Positions 44,393 through 56,800 are shown, counted from the first letter of the stretch. The stretch: DNA of 64,000 nt from Carya illinoinensis (GCF_018687715.1 NC_056759.1:27562885-27626884), one strand, 5' to 3'. A program made the numbers and translations. The notes: a model not told the origin generated them from the sequence alone.

Positions 44393-45500
44393 AAAGTCAA
44401 GTTTAAATTTGATTCAAAATTTGAAATTGATACTGACAAAAGTTTGAAATCTTTGCTTTCTACAAAAATCAAGCATTTGAATTTCCTTCAACAGGAAATT
44501 AGATTTAAAAAGATTTCTAAACAATTGTCCAATAAATTATTTCAATCAAAAATTGATGATTTTAACCATAGATTGATTATTGATATTTGTGATATTCCAA
44601 ATGCCTTTTGGCATAGGAAGAAACATGTTATTTCTTTATCTTATATTAAAAATTTTTCTAAAAAAAATATTCCAACTAAAGCTCGACCTATTCAAATGAA
44701 TAGTGAGACTTTAGAATTTTGCAAAAATGAAATTAATGATTTACTTTCCAAAAATATTATCAAACATAGTAAGTCTCCCTGGTTTATGTTCAGAAAAATG
44801 TAGAAATTGAGAGAAAGACACATCGGCTAGTTATTCATTACAAACTCTTGAACAAAGTCTTAGAGTGGATTAGATACCCTATTCCTAATAAAAATGACTT
44901 GATTTAAGGTTGTATGATGCAGTGGTATTTTCCAAATTTGACCTAAAGTCCGGATTTTAGTAAATCCAGATCAATGAGTCAGATAGATATAAGACTACTT
45001 TTACAACACCCTTTGGTCACTATAAGTGGAACGTAATGCATTTTGGCCTAAAAAATGCCCTTAGTGAATTCTAAAATATTATCTACGATATCTTCAATTC
45101 ATTCACCTGTTTCACCATTGTTTACATTGATGATGTTCTTATATTTTTAAAGTTTATTGATGAGCACTGGAAACATTTGTCCTCGTTTCTAGATATCATT
45201 AGACAAAATGGTCTTATTGTTTCAGTCAAAAAGATTAAACTATTCCAAACTAAGATCAGGTTCCTTAGTTATGATATTTCTGAAAGCAAAATCTGACTCA
45301 TCAATAGGGTTATCGAATTTGCTGACAAATTTCCTGATGTTATTCTTGAAAAAAATCAGTTGCAAAAATTTCTTGGTTCCCTCAACTATGTTGCTGAATT
45401 CTACAAGGATATGTGAAAGCAATGTCGTCTACTCTTTAAACAACTACATTTCAATCATCTACCCTGGACAGATATTCATACTAATCTTATTAAACAAATC
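44393..45500 (+). pseudogene. pararetroviral reverse transcriptase, broken
   Basis: Homology in the frame of 44444-44803 (palm N-terminal region), then through several stops to the YIDD active site at 45123-45134, and onward in shifted frames to about 45500. Interruptions include stops near 44801 and 44904 and at least one frame change. Family role: reverse transcription of viral pregenomic RNA. Confidence 0.75.
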
Positions 45501-45946
45501 AAAACACATGTCAAAATTCTTCCGTGTTTTAGAATTTCTACTTCTGATTCTTTCAAAATAATTGAAACAGATGCCTCGAATATTGGTTATGGTGGCATTC
45601 TGAAACAAAAAGTTTCACCAAACTCGTCTGAACAAATTGTTCGATTCCATTCTGAAGTCTGGAATAGTGCACAACTTAATTACAGTAATATTAAGAAAGA
45701 AATCTTTTATATAGTACTATGTATTTCAAAATTTAAAAGTGATTTGTTAAACCAAAAATTCTTACTATGTATTGATTGCAAGAGTGCTAAATATGTTTTA
45801 GAAAAAAATGTTGAGAACATTTCATTAAAACATATTTTTGCCCGATGACAAGCTATACTATATTAAGTGTTTTTGACTTTGATATTGAATATATCAAAGG
45901 TTCTGATAATTTCATTTCTGATTTCCTTACTTGTGAATTTTTATAG
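45501..45946 (+). pseudogene. pararetroviral RNase H, broken
   Basis: Contains an ETDAS motif (first catalytic Asp) near 45567 and the C-terminal GSDNFISDFLT-type region near 45900. The stop TAG at 45944-45946 ends the polyprotein. At least one stop interrupts it near 45846. Confidence 0.7.
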
Positions 45947-45951
45947 CAACC

Positions 45952-46539
45952 ATGAGTAAAGAGAAAGATAAAGGAAAAAAGATTGCTACACCTCCACCAA
46001 TTCCATATCTTAAACTCATTAAAAATGAGTCTGCTTCCCCATTAGAGATTCCTGATAGGTTTACTACCTTCGGGAGTATTCCTACTGTTAAACTTGCTTC
46101 ATTTGCTTTTGTTATTGCTAACCCTTATGACTCATATGCTAAACCAATTTTTTCTATTAAACGCACTCAGTATTTCCCTGCTTCAAAAACTGAGTATCTT
46201 AAAAAAATTATTTCTCAAAATCTATTCTATATTGAATACAATCGATCAATATATACAAATCCCTTCAAAATTGCTTCCAGCTATTTTCCTCCAAGTTTTC
46301 ACTGGATTCCTGAGAGTCCTACAAAAAACCTCCAGTATTATTCTAGTATTCTACTCCAAACAGAATCCATTGTTATTAAACCCATTTATGATAAAACCGA
46401 TAAATCAAAACTGATTTATCATAGTCTTTACATTTTGAACATCATTACTGAAGAAGACTGGAGTACTCACCCATTTACTTTAAAAAGACTTTCCAATTAT
46501 GAAATTGTTTATTGTTATTATGATCACATCGATGCCTAG
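45952..46539 (+). pseudogene. pararetroviral second gene (unknown function), truncated by a stop
   Basis: 195 codons from ATG 45952 to TAG 46537. The start is lysine-rich and the remainder is a globular, aromatic-rich sequence. Homologous-looking sequence continues after the stop to about 47144 with more interruptions, so this is a broken longer gene. The position just after RNase H is that of ORF2 in florendoviruses; the function is not known. Confidence 0.55.
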
Positions 46540-47339
46540 TTCAAATTCATGCTGTTTTAGACTACAGACATGAGTCACTCCTGGTTTCTTAATTTTGATA
46601 AGAAATTTAATGGCAAACTTCCCATTTGGTGTTTAAAATGGTGGAACCAGTTTGGTCCAATTCCTGAAGTTTTTCTTGAATAACTTCAGAAATCTATTAA
46701 ATATTTTGCTAAAGCAATTGTTTCAAAATTGGATTGCCAGAATGCCAAATTCCCTTACTCCCTCCATTTCTGTAAAAGGTACAAGGTACATTGGATTTTA
46801 AAATGGAGTTATGAGAGATATGGTGACCTATTGGTTCGTTACTATTTTGTCAAATGGTGGGATACATATCCCTATACATAAGATATTATTGATCACATTA
46901 CCAGATATTTCCCTAAGACTACTCCAGATCTCAAAAATACTGAAGAATTCCCTGTTATTGTTCATCAATCAATATCGCCTAGATACCCACTGATCCAAGT
47001 AACCACTACTACTGAGACCTCTAAACAGAGGCAAAACGCTGCTGCTTCCTCTTCTGCAAGTACTATTAAATCTGATAAATCCTCAAAGTATAAAAAGAAG
47101 AATGTTCTTGAAGGGCTTAATAAAAAGGATTTGATTATTTGTTAAATAAATCTCTTGAAATGATCATTCTGATGAATCTTATGACAAGTCGGAAGCATCA
47201 TCCGAAACTTCAGTTGCTAACCCATATAGCACAATATTTTGACATGATTCAGAATATACCCCGAGGTTATCTAAAGATGAATGATCCATTGGCACAAACC
47301 AACAAAAATTGTGGAAGGCTACTATCCTAAAGACTGATT

Positions 47340-47720
47340 GACCTATTTACTTGATTCGACATTGGTGGGACTCCAACTGCTAGTTTTACTATTTGCTTTA
47401 TTTTGATTCGACATTGGTGGGACTGCTAGATTCCTACTCCAACTGCTAGTTTTGCTATTTTCACTATTTAGTTTGTTGCTTTAATAATTGTAATAAGTGC
47501 CCCCCTCATCTATAAAATGGGAGCCTTGCTTCAGAAGAAGGCATCACTTGTTTCAGGATTCATTTCCTTTCGAATACCTTCTTCTCATCTCTCCCTTTCA
47601 TACCTGGATTTCTTTTGAAAATCCCTATGTCTTTTTGAGTTTTTCTTGTAAGTTATTTTTTCATAAATAAATCTTGTTACTCTCATTATTCTTGTTATTC
47701 TCATTAACTGTTTTCAATTT
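47340..47720 (+). promoter_or_regulatory. pararetroviral non-coding region: tandem repeat, TATA box, poly(A) signal
   Basis: TTGATTCGACATTGGTGGGA occurs at about 47350 and again at 47403, each followed by CCAACTGCTAGTTTT. CTATAAAATGG (47510-47520) is a good TATA box in an otherwise GC-moderate stretch. AATAAATCTTG near 47666 could be the poly(A) signal. This is the layout of a caulimovirid pregenomic promoter with short leader. Activity is not known. Confidence 0.5.
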
Positions 47721-47963
47721 ATTTTAATTATTATGAAGTTCCAGTTATCTGGTCCTATCCAATCATTTGGTCATGTTTTTAATTTATTTTCATTACTTCC
47801 AGTTTCAATTATTTGGTCCTATCTAGTAATTTGGTCCCTATAATTACTTGTATAATTATATATAATTATATAATTATATATATAATATATATATATTTAA
47901 AAAAAAAAAACCCTTCAAGTGACCAAAATGGCATCGTTTTGGCACCTAGGGTTTTTTTTTTTA
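47721..47963. other. AT-rich spacer with palindromic TA runs
   Basis: Near-duplicate words ending ATTTGGTC (47747-47840) and a long self-complementary TATAATTATATA tract (47855-47900). No gene. Confidence 0.4.
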
Positions 47964-47971
47964 ATTAAGTT
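47964..47971. repeat. hAT target-site duplication, left copy
   Basis: ATTAAGTT, repeated exactly at 48972-48979. An 8-bp duplication is the hAT signature. Confidence 0.88.
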
Positions 47972-48971
47972 TAGGGGTGGGCAGCGGGGCCCCGTTACCC
48001 GCTGCCCCGCCCCGTTCGCCCCGTCCCCGCACAGTGCGGGGCGGGGCATCCGCACCGTCAGGGCCGGGGCAGGGCCCCCCGGCCCGTAAGCTGTAACCCA
48101 TGCGGGGGCGGGGGACGGGGATGGACCCCCCCCGGTCCGTTTTTCCCCCGCCCCGTATCATATGTAATATATATATAATATATATATCTAAGAGAGTGCA
48201 GAGACGGGCTTTGAGATGAGGGCTTCTCCTTGTTCTTCTTCGATGGTCGAAGAGAGTGCAGAGACGGGCGTTGAGATGAGGGCTTTGGAGGCGCTCAGAA
48301 GAGGATTCGATTTCGCGAGTGATTTCAGGCTCAAGTTCGCCAAGCGCAGCCGATGTGCTTCAATTCAGGCGCTCGGAAGAGGATTCGATTTCGCTGCGAT
48401 AAAGGGGATCGACTCCGCTTCAAGTCCGATGTGCTTCAATTCAACCAGGTTATGGTTTTTCTTACTCTTTTTTTTTTTTTTTTTTTTTTTTCCGTTTATC
48501 CGATGCTTGAGATTCGATTGTGATGAATCTCCTTATCTCTCTCTCTGCTACATTACTCTGAAATCAGTCGAATCTCGTCGATGAATCTCTGTGGCGTGGG
48601 CGTTGGTGGCTGTTATGGCCTCTTGACGTAAGGGCGTGGCCGTGGGCTACGGTGGCTGTTATGGCGTCGAGGCGTGGGTGTGGGCTATAGTGGAGCGCAC
48701 CATTTCAAGCAAGCTATCGGGGGAGAGAGGGAGAACGGTGTAGAGGGAAAATGGCAGAGAGAGAGAGAGAGAAGAAAAAGAGAGAGAGAAGGGGGGTGCG
48801 GGGGGCCGGACGGACTGCCCCCCCACCCCGTACCCCGTCATGCGGGACAGGGTACCCCGCCCCCGCACACCAGAGGCAGGGGACGGGGGGGATTTTCCCC
48901 ATCCGCCCCATGCGGGGGCGGGGGGCGGGGGGGTGCCTACCCCGCACCGTATGGTGCGGGTAGCACCCCTA
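47972..48971. mobile_element. non-autonomous hAT element, 1000 bp
   Basis: Exactly 1000 bp between 8-bp duplications. Termini TAGGGGTG (47972) and CACCCCTA (48964-48971) are perfect 8-bp inverted repeats. Both subterminal regions are extremely GC-rich and rich in CCCCGCCCCG-type words. The middle (48185-48780) holds gene-like and simple-repeat sequence: a duplicated segment, a poly(T) run at 48468-48491 and a GA microsatellite near 48757-48790. No transposase. Confidence 0.88.
48216..48584 (+). other. gene-like reading frame inside the hAT element
   Basis: 122 codons, first 80 with balanced composition (RALEALRRGFDFASDFRLKF..., later QALGRGFDFAAIKGID), then a poly(T)-encoded hydrophobic run. 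The underlying DNA has internal duplications. GAGAGTGCAGAGACGGGC occurs at 48193 and 48250; GAAGAGGATTCGATTTCGC occurs near 48298 and 48376. It may be captured host sequence; I recognise no domain and do not claim a protein. Confidence 0.2.
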
Positions 48972-48979
48972 ATTAAGTT
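48972..48979. repeat. hAT target-site duplication, right copy
   Basis: ATTAAGTT, identical to 47964-47971. Confidence 0.88.
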
Positions 48980-50830
48980 AGTAAACCCAAAATAGTGTTG
49001 TTTTGGGATTCATGTGTGTGTGCGTGGCCTGGGTGGCAGTGCACGATGGTCAACGCCTCATGCTATGATGGGAATGAAGATTTAGTATGGGTTAGGATGC
49101 TTGAAGGTAGTAACGAGTATGTTATCTAGGATTGAGATGTGTGACTTAGTCGGTTTGAGCCATGCATTAGAATGTAGTTAATAATAGAGTAAGACGAAGG
49201 TCTTAGTGTCTTAACTCTAAGGTGAATCATAAAAGTTCACTTTAAAAGATAAGACCTCGAAATAGAATGTTGAATTTGGAAAAGGTGACCCAAGTGGGTC
49301 CCAGAAAGAGGAAACATGATAAGGAAGACATAGAAAACAGAGGTAGTGACTGTAAATGGATCATGAAGGTTTTAGCATAGTAAATGGCACGTAAGAACAT
49401 GGGATAGAAGGAGAGTATTCCAAGTGAAGTGTAGTTCTATTTCTAGTTTAGTTGCTTATGTACTAGATAAAATAATCACGTTAAGGTTATGATTATGCAT
49501 GCAGATTGTCATCTGACATGCACATGAATGGACTCATGGAATGAGTATGACATGGAGTCCAGGTAAGTATTATATTTATACTCTTCTAAAGTTTTCTAAA
49601 GATATGAAAATGACATGTTTTTCCTTTACGATACTTTACGAGATGACACGAACTATGTTTTACAAAAGAATGCTAAGTATAAATTTTCAAGTATATGTAT
49701 GTAACAACCCTCCTTGGCAGCCCCTTTTTATGCCCTCCAAAGTATTAAGTATATGCATGTGAATGAATATTATACGTAGTAAGTATTAGATGTATTTTCA
49801 TGAAATGAAATGTGAGGTCGACGCCTCATGCTTTAAGCGATACTTTAAAGGACGCGAAAAAAGTGTTTTAAAATGCCCCTATGAAAGACAATGTTTTAAA
49901 TGATGCCATGAACTGATGATGTTTAAAGATGCCACGGACTGATGCTTTAAACAATGCTTATGTTTATGAGTTCAAAGACTGCTTTTAAATGTTGAGGTTT
50001 AAGCCTATGCTTTTAAATGATGCTTATGAACTGAATAGACTGAAAAGAACAATGAAAAAAATTGAAAGAAAGGACTGGATGAACAGAAGGACTAAAAGAT
50101 TTAATATATGAAAATACATAACGGCCACATGAATGAATGAATTGACAAATTACAATATCGGGTAAGTAGTATTGGTAGTGTACCTAGTGCTGCATCCTGA
50201 CGAAAATGGATTCCTAACCCATGGCCACAGACGGAATCAAGGTCTAAAAGACCGCTAACCCTCGCACACGAGGTGTAACTATGTGCCACGGCCAATGAAA
50301 GTGATAAGAAATAAAGTATGCATGTTAATGAAGAATGCATGTATGCTTACATTCCTTAAGAAATGAAGGCACGAGGCATGAGGAAATGTTTTATGAAATA
50401 AAATCATTTTTCAAGAAAAACTCCACCGCACAATGTTTTAATTGAACGAATGTCTCAAGTATAAGTATGTATGGAGTGATGAATGATGATTGAAAACCTA
50501 TGTTATGATATTTTAAATGTATGAAGTAATGCTCATGATATTTCAACTCATTTTAATTTTTATGTGTTCCCTCCCAAGGACAAAACGAACGGTAGGCATC
50601 AGGACAAACATGACCCAATGGGAAGAGTACAAAAGCTTAGGCACAATATTTTGTGCGAAAGAACTTTAATTATAAAATTTAATATTTACCGCTGTAACAC
50701 TTTTAAATTAAGAATCACATTTTATTTTATAAATATAGAGTCTTTCGTATCCTGGCATAAAAGGAAAAAGTTTTAAAGATTTTTCTTAAAATTATTTTCT
50801 AAAGGACCCACCACAAGGATGAGCGTTACA
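48980..50830 (+). repeat. LTR-like repeat ending GAGCGTTACA (candidate)
   Basis: Non-coding DNA ending AAGGATGAGCGTTACA at 50830, an LTR-like 3' end. The composition and motifs (AAGGTGACCCAAGTGGGTCC near 49280, a GC-richer patch 50180-50300) resemble Gypsy LTRs. I could not fix the left end. Runs of GATGCTTATGA/ACTGATGATG-like words at 49910-50040 form an imperfect tandem array. Confidence 0.35.
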
Positions 50831-51476
50831 TTTTATGATATTGAATTTGATTCTCATAGCACTCAACACAACTTAGAGTTTTAGTGAACTCACCGCCACC
50901 CAAAATTGATCAAACTTCCCAATATTATGATTTTGTTAATTTACAATTAGTTGTAATGTTAATAGTATAATTTGTAGTAGTTATTATTTTTATATGTCAT
51001 TGTAATTTTTTAATAGTTTATTAGTTGTTTTAATTTGTATCATTGTAAGTTTGTAATAGCTTAGTGCCTTAGTGATGGTTATTACTTAGTACTTAATAGA
51101 CTAATAGCATTAGTTGGAAATTGGAACTTAGTAATTAGTATATAGTTTCTATTCATAATTTTTTTTTATCAATTTTTTTAATATATAAATATAGTTGTAG
51201 TTAAATTTTAAGTCCAAAAACATGTTTGAATGTATTTCCGAGTCATTTTGGGCCCAAATAATCGAAATGAGCTATAGGCCCAAATGTAGCCGGGCGAGGG
51301 GTAGACGGTTAGATGTCTACCCCCGCACCCCCATCATCGGACGAGGTACCCCGCTCCCACATGTACGGGGGCGGAAACTCTTCCCCTAACCATGTGGGGG
51401 AGGGGGGCAAGGTGGCCCCGACCTTTGGGGGGGGGGGGGGGGGGCGGGGGGGGGGGGGGGGGGGGTAGCACCCCTA
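50831..51476 (+). mobile_element. hAT-type right end
   Basis: Ends GGTAGCACCCCTA at 51464-51476, the same as the right end of the 1000-bp hAT (GGGTAGCACCCCTA at 48958-48971). It is preceded by a GC-rich subterminal block (51290-51470) with two long G runs (51427-51444 and 51446-51465), and AT-rich DNA before that. The 8 bases after it (ACCTTTGA) match the 8 before 43799 (ACCTCTGT) at six positions. Confidence 0.5.
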
Positions 51477-52252
51477 ACCTTTGAGGTGGAAGGAGGAGCT
51501 CTGGCACCTCCCTTCCTTCCCTCTACACCAAAAACCTCACTTTTTGACAAAATTCCTTTTCCTTGCTCTTTATATGCATTTTTAGGCCATTTTTTCCTTC
51601 CACTCCACTCCTACCACCACAAGCCAACTCTTTGCCTTCCTTCATCCTTGTTCCGGGGATGCTAGCCCCACCCCAACCGATGTGTGCGTAATATGAAAAG
51701 GAAAAAAAAAATGAAAATTTATAGTTTATGAAAGTAACTCACATATTATTTGTAACACAAAAAAAAATTAGAAAGACAAGAATAAAAAATTGGCGCATCC
51801 ACAAAAGAAGCCTCCCTCACTCTCACAATGCCAACATGTGCGGAGCATTAAGTAATTGCTTCAAATTACTTCACACCCGCTAAAATTGGTGAAAAATAAT
51901 CTAAAATAAATATGAAACATGACCTTATAACAGGTTTGCCTTTTTATGCAAGAGATTGGTTTAACGGTAGATTTTTAACACAAGGGGCAAATTGAAGATA
52001 AATACTTCAAATTATGATAAAAGTTCCATTGAGTCAAAGCTTATGCATACATGGGAGAATTGGGAGGTTTGACTTAATAAAATACAATAATTTTAAAACT
52101 ATAAAAGACCTCAAGATGACAAATATTAAAACATAAAATTAATTATCTAATTAAAAATAATATTAATTTTTTTCAATTTTAAAAGAAAATGAATTTCCGA
52201 ACTGAATCTTATTCTAAAAGAATTCGAAATATCAAAAATAATTAAAAATAAT
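51477..52252. other. intergenic, nothing recognised
   Basis: Starts moderately GC-rich (51480-51680), then AT-rich. No credible gene. Confidence 0.45.
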
Positions 52253-52257
52253 AATTT
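52253..52257. repeat. target-site duplication of Copia 3, left copy
   Basis: AATTT; the right copy is 58803-58807. Confidence 0.75.
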
Positions 52258-52477
52258 TGTTATAAACCAATTTATATAACCATCTTTATCCATCAATTAA
52301 GACCATCTTTAACCATCAATTATGACCATTTAGCCATCAATTATGACTTAAGCTATACATAAACCGCTTTTGTACTCTTATATATATGAGTATCGTTCAC
52401 TTGTATAGGAAGAGATTTTCATTATTGAATAACAATGCTTTCTCTTGCAATATCATTTCTTTTTTAATTTTATAACA
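52258..52477 (+). repeat. Copia 3 5' LTR
   Basis: TGTTATAAACC...TTTTATAACA, 220 bp. It contains about three imperfect 22-base units (ACCATCTTTAACCATCAATT) and a TATATATATGAG stretch near 52380. It is followed by CATTATCAGTACGAAGG, the place of the primer-binding site. Confidence 0.88.
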
Positions 52478-52692
52478 CATTATCAGTACGAAGGTTCTGT
52501 CGATTTTGAAGCTAGTAGTCTTCTATTTCAAGTAAGTTTTTCAATATATTATTTGTAGTTCTCAAAAAAAATATGAAAGGTTACATTACTTATTATTATT
52601 TAATAAAATTGTGTTTATTCTCATGATTTGGTGAATTTATTTCTTATTTAAAATATAAATATACTTATTTTCCTGATTTATATATATAGAAA

Positions 52693-53751
52693 ATGTCAAA
52701 CCTTATAAAATTGGAATTCATTGCTCTTGACATTTATGAAAAAAATTATTTATCTTGGATCCTTAATGTTGAGATCCATCTGAATGCGATGAATTTGAGA
52801 GATACAATTAAAAAAGGAAATCACGGGTCCCAGCAAAAATGCGCTAAGGTAATAATTTTCTTTCAGCACCATCTTCATGAAGAATTACAAACTGAATATC
52901 TCACAGTGAAAGATCCCCTTATTTTGTGGAATGATTTAAGGGAGAGATATGAGTACTAGAAAACTGTAATCCTCCCAAAGCCAGTCATGATTGGTTGCAC
53001 CTGAGGTTGTAAGATTTCAAGAGTGTTAGTGAATATAACTCTGCGTTCTTTAAAATCAGCTTAATATTGAAATTATGCGATGAAAAAGTCACTGATGATA
53101 ACATGTTAGAGAAGACATATACTACTTTTCATGCATCGAATGTGCTCCTGCAGCAACAGTATCAAGAGCGAAAGTTCAAAAAATATTTTGAACTTATATC
53201 TTATCTTCTAGTAGCTAAGCAAAATAATGAGTTTTTGTTAAGAAATCATCAGTCACGTCCTACTGGTTCTATATCATTCCTTCAAATGAATGGTGCAGGA
53301 TTTACACCATTCCCAGAAGTGAATGTTGTATCTTTTCAAAGAAACTGAGGGCGTTGACGTGGTAGGAAAAACCATAGAAGTGAAGGTCCTAAAAGCGATC
53401 ACACTAAAAGAGATAATAATAGTTATATAACGTACCACCAGAAATGGTTTAACTCAGAGAAGGGTAAAGATCTTCAGAACAAATTTTTAAAGAAAGACGA
53501 AAATGGATGCCATAGATGTGGTATGACTGGACATTGGTCTCATACCTATCGTATAGCTAAGCACTTGGTTGACTTATATCAAGCTTCCATAAAAGAGAAA
53601 ACAAAAAAGTTTGAAACAAATTTTGCTAAACTATCATATACTTTAGTTTCTCAGGTGGAGAAGATATTACCAACCTTGATGTTTATGATTTATTTGAGGA
53701 TTCTAGTGATAGAGTTGACCATTTGATTGGTGATGGAAGTGTTCCTTTTTA
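52693..53751 (+). pseudogene. Copia 3 gag, broken
   Basis: Starts at ATG 52693 (MSNLIKLEFIALDIYEKNYL), a UBN2-type gag. Stops occur at 52957 and 53346, with pieces 53067-53348 and 53523-53726 open. The zinc knuckle at about 53508-53550 reads CHRCGMTGHWSHTYR, its final Cys replaced by Tyr. Family role: capsid. Confidence 0.85.
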
Positions 53752-53849
53752 ATTAATGTATTTTCTTTATCTTATAGTAAAACTTTTTGATATTTTGCAA
53801 TGTTTTGTAATAATGAAAGTTTTATATATTTTGTAGAATCAAGAATCTT

Positions 53850-56800
53850 ACTGATAAATTTTTTACCTCTGAGATGAATAATAGAGATATATGTCTGGCT
53901 GACAGTACTACAACTCACACAATTCTTAAGGATAAAAAATATTTCCAAAATCTAACATTGAGTAAAGCCTACGTCCATATCATATCTGATTCATCGAATC
54001 TAATTGAAAGCTCCAGAAGAATTTATATTGTGTTGCCTAATAGCACCAAATTATTTATTGATGATACTCTATTTTCTTTACGATTCAGAAGAAATTTATT
54101 GAGTTTTAAGAATATACGTCGTAATGGTTGTCATATTGAAACCACCAATGAAGGCAGTAACGAGCATCTTCTCATTACTAAAATAATTTTGAGCCAGAAA
54201 CTCGTATTAGAAAAACTGTCTATTCTCTCATCTTGATTATATTATACAGAAATGAGAACAATCAAATCATATGTGATAATACATTAGAAGTGCATTGACT
54301 CAAAAGTATTTATGACTTGGCATGATCACCTTGGACATCTGGGATCAATAATGATAAGATGAATAATTGATAATTCGTATGGACATCTCCTAAACAATCA
54401 GAAAATTATCTTACTCAATGAATATCCGTGCTCTGCATGTTCTCAAGGTAAATTGATTATCAAACCATCTCTCCCAAATGTTGTTTTTGAATCTTCGTTA
54501 TTTTTACAAATGATTCATGGGGATATATGTTGGCCTATTCAACTATCAAGTAGACCGTTTAGATAATTTATGGTTTTAATTGATGCATCAAGTCGATGAT
54601 CACATGTTTGTCTAATTTCCACTAGAAATATTGCATTTGCTAAACTTTTGGCCAAAATAATTAAACTACGAGCACAATTCCATGACTATCCAATTAAAAC
54701 TATTCGATTGGATAATACAGGTGAATTTACATCTCAAGTTTTTGATAACTATTACATGTCAATAGGAATAGATGTTGAACATCCAGTTTCCCACACACAC
54801 ACTCAAAATGGTTTAGTCGAATCATTAATTAAAAGACTTCAGCTAATCGCTAGACCTTTACTTATGAAATCAAAACTTTCTATTCCTACCTGGGGACATA
54901 CTATATTTCATACAGCATCGTTGATTCAAGTGAGACCATCAGCATATAACAAATATTCTCTATTACAGCTTGCATTTGGTCAACAACCAAATATTTCTTA
55001 TCTTCGTATTTTTAGACGTACAATATATGTTCCAATTGCACATTCATAACGTACAAAAATGGATTCTCAATGTAGACTTAGAATATATGTTGGGTTTGAT
55101 TCTCTATCTATTATTAGATACCTTGAGTCTCTTACAAGGGATATGTTTAAGGCACGTTTTGAGGATTGTCATTTTGTCGAATCCATTTTTTCAACATTAG
55201 GTAATGAGAAGTCAGTGCCTGAAGCACGACAGGAAATTACTTGAAAAAATAAAGTCATTTCCCAATTTAATCCTCATAAAAATGAATGTAAACTAGAGGT
55301 TCAAAAGATTATTCATTATCAAAGTGTTGCAAATCAATTACTGGATATATTTACTGACACTAAATGTGTAGTAAAATCATATATTCCTGTGTTAATGTTC
55401 CAGCAATGATTACAGTATCTTAAGGACAAGTTGCCAAAATAGCAATAAGTGAGTCTAAGACATGCCTGAAACTCGGATGGCCTATTGATGCAAATGACAA
55501 AATTTCTCGGAAGAGAAAAATACAAAATGAATTTGGTATTCCTAAAAAGTCTATACCCACAACACAGGCCATAAGAGTAATTGATCTCCTAAAGAGACTA
55601 AATTTTCTGAAAAAGAACCTCCTGAAGAGATATTTCATGAAATGTCTTCCTTTAAAGATGGACAGGTACCTGAAAATAACGAAATCTCGATACATTTCAT
55701 GAGTACTGGATAAATTTTGGGTAGAAATAAATCTGTTGTTGACAATATATTTTCATATAAAATGGCATTTGACATTACCAGAAATAATGAAAAAAGTGAG
55801 TTAGGAACTGTCTAAGATTGTCGACGTAGAAATGATTTGCCAAAATAGAAATAAGCTATTGAAACTGAATTAAACTCGCTAGCAAAGCGAGAGGTCTTTG
55901 GACCAATTGTATAAACACCAAAAGGTGTAATGCCTGTTAGATATAAATGAGTATTTATATGTAAGCGTAATAAGAACAATGAAATTGTGCAATATAAAGC
56001 ATGACTTGTTGCACGAGGTTTCCTGCAGAAACAAGGGATTGATTATGAGGAAACATACTTTCTTGTTATGGATGCAATCACATTCAGATTTTTTATTGGA
56101 TTGGTAGTTACAAAAAGATTGGATATGCAGTTGATGGATGTGGTCTCTGCATATTTATATGGATCATTGAATCATGACATATATATGAAAATCCCTAAAA
56201 GATATAAAATGTCTTAAACTTCTAATCTGAGTATATCTAGACATATGTATTCTATTAAATCTTAAAGATCTTTATATGGATTACAACAATTTGGACGCAT
56301 GTGGTATAAACGCCTTAGCGAATATCTATTGAAAGAAAGATTTAAGAATAATCCAATATGTCCATATGTTTTTATTAAGAAATCAGACTCCAGATTTGTT
56401 ATTATTGTAACTTATGTTGATGATCTAAATCTTGTTAGAACTTTTGAAGAGATCATAAGAACTGCTACATATTTGAAAAATGAATTTGAAATGAAAGACC
56501 TTAGCAAAACGAAATTTTGTTTCGGCCTGCAGTTTGAGCATTTGCAAAATAGAATTCTCATTCATCAGTCAACTTATACAGAAAAAGTCTTGAAGCACTT
56601 TTATATAGACAAATCTCATCCCTTGAGTACTCCAATGGTTTTTCGATCACTTAATGTGCAGAAAGATCCATTTTATCCTTGTGAAGATGATGAAGAAATT
56701 CTTGATCCTGAAATATCTTATCTCAGTGCAATTGGAGCCCTGATGTATTTTGCAAATTGCAATCGGCCTGACATTGCATTTTCAATTAATTTAGTTGCAA

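Larger units (their letters stand above)
43970..47720 (+). mobile_element. endogenous pararetrovirus (Caulimoviridae) remnant, 5'-truncated
   Basis: Plus-strand remains of protease, reverse transcriptase and RNase H (44000-45946), a second gene starting six bases after the first gene's stop (ATG 45952), and a non-coding region with a TATA box (47511) and AATAAA (about 47666). Movement and coat protein parts expected upstream are absent, because the sequence begins directly next to the hAT end. Many stops and frame changes. The downstream second gene resembles the arrangement of florendoviruses, known only as plant genome copies; the genus call is inference. Confidence 0.75.

Noticed and set aside
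48659..48976. Overlapping Pro/Arg/Gly-rich frames on both strands at the hAT right side
   Set aside because: Products of GC-rich terminal repeats and a GA run, not proteins.
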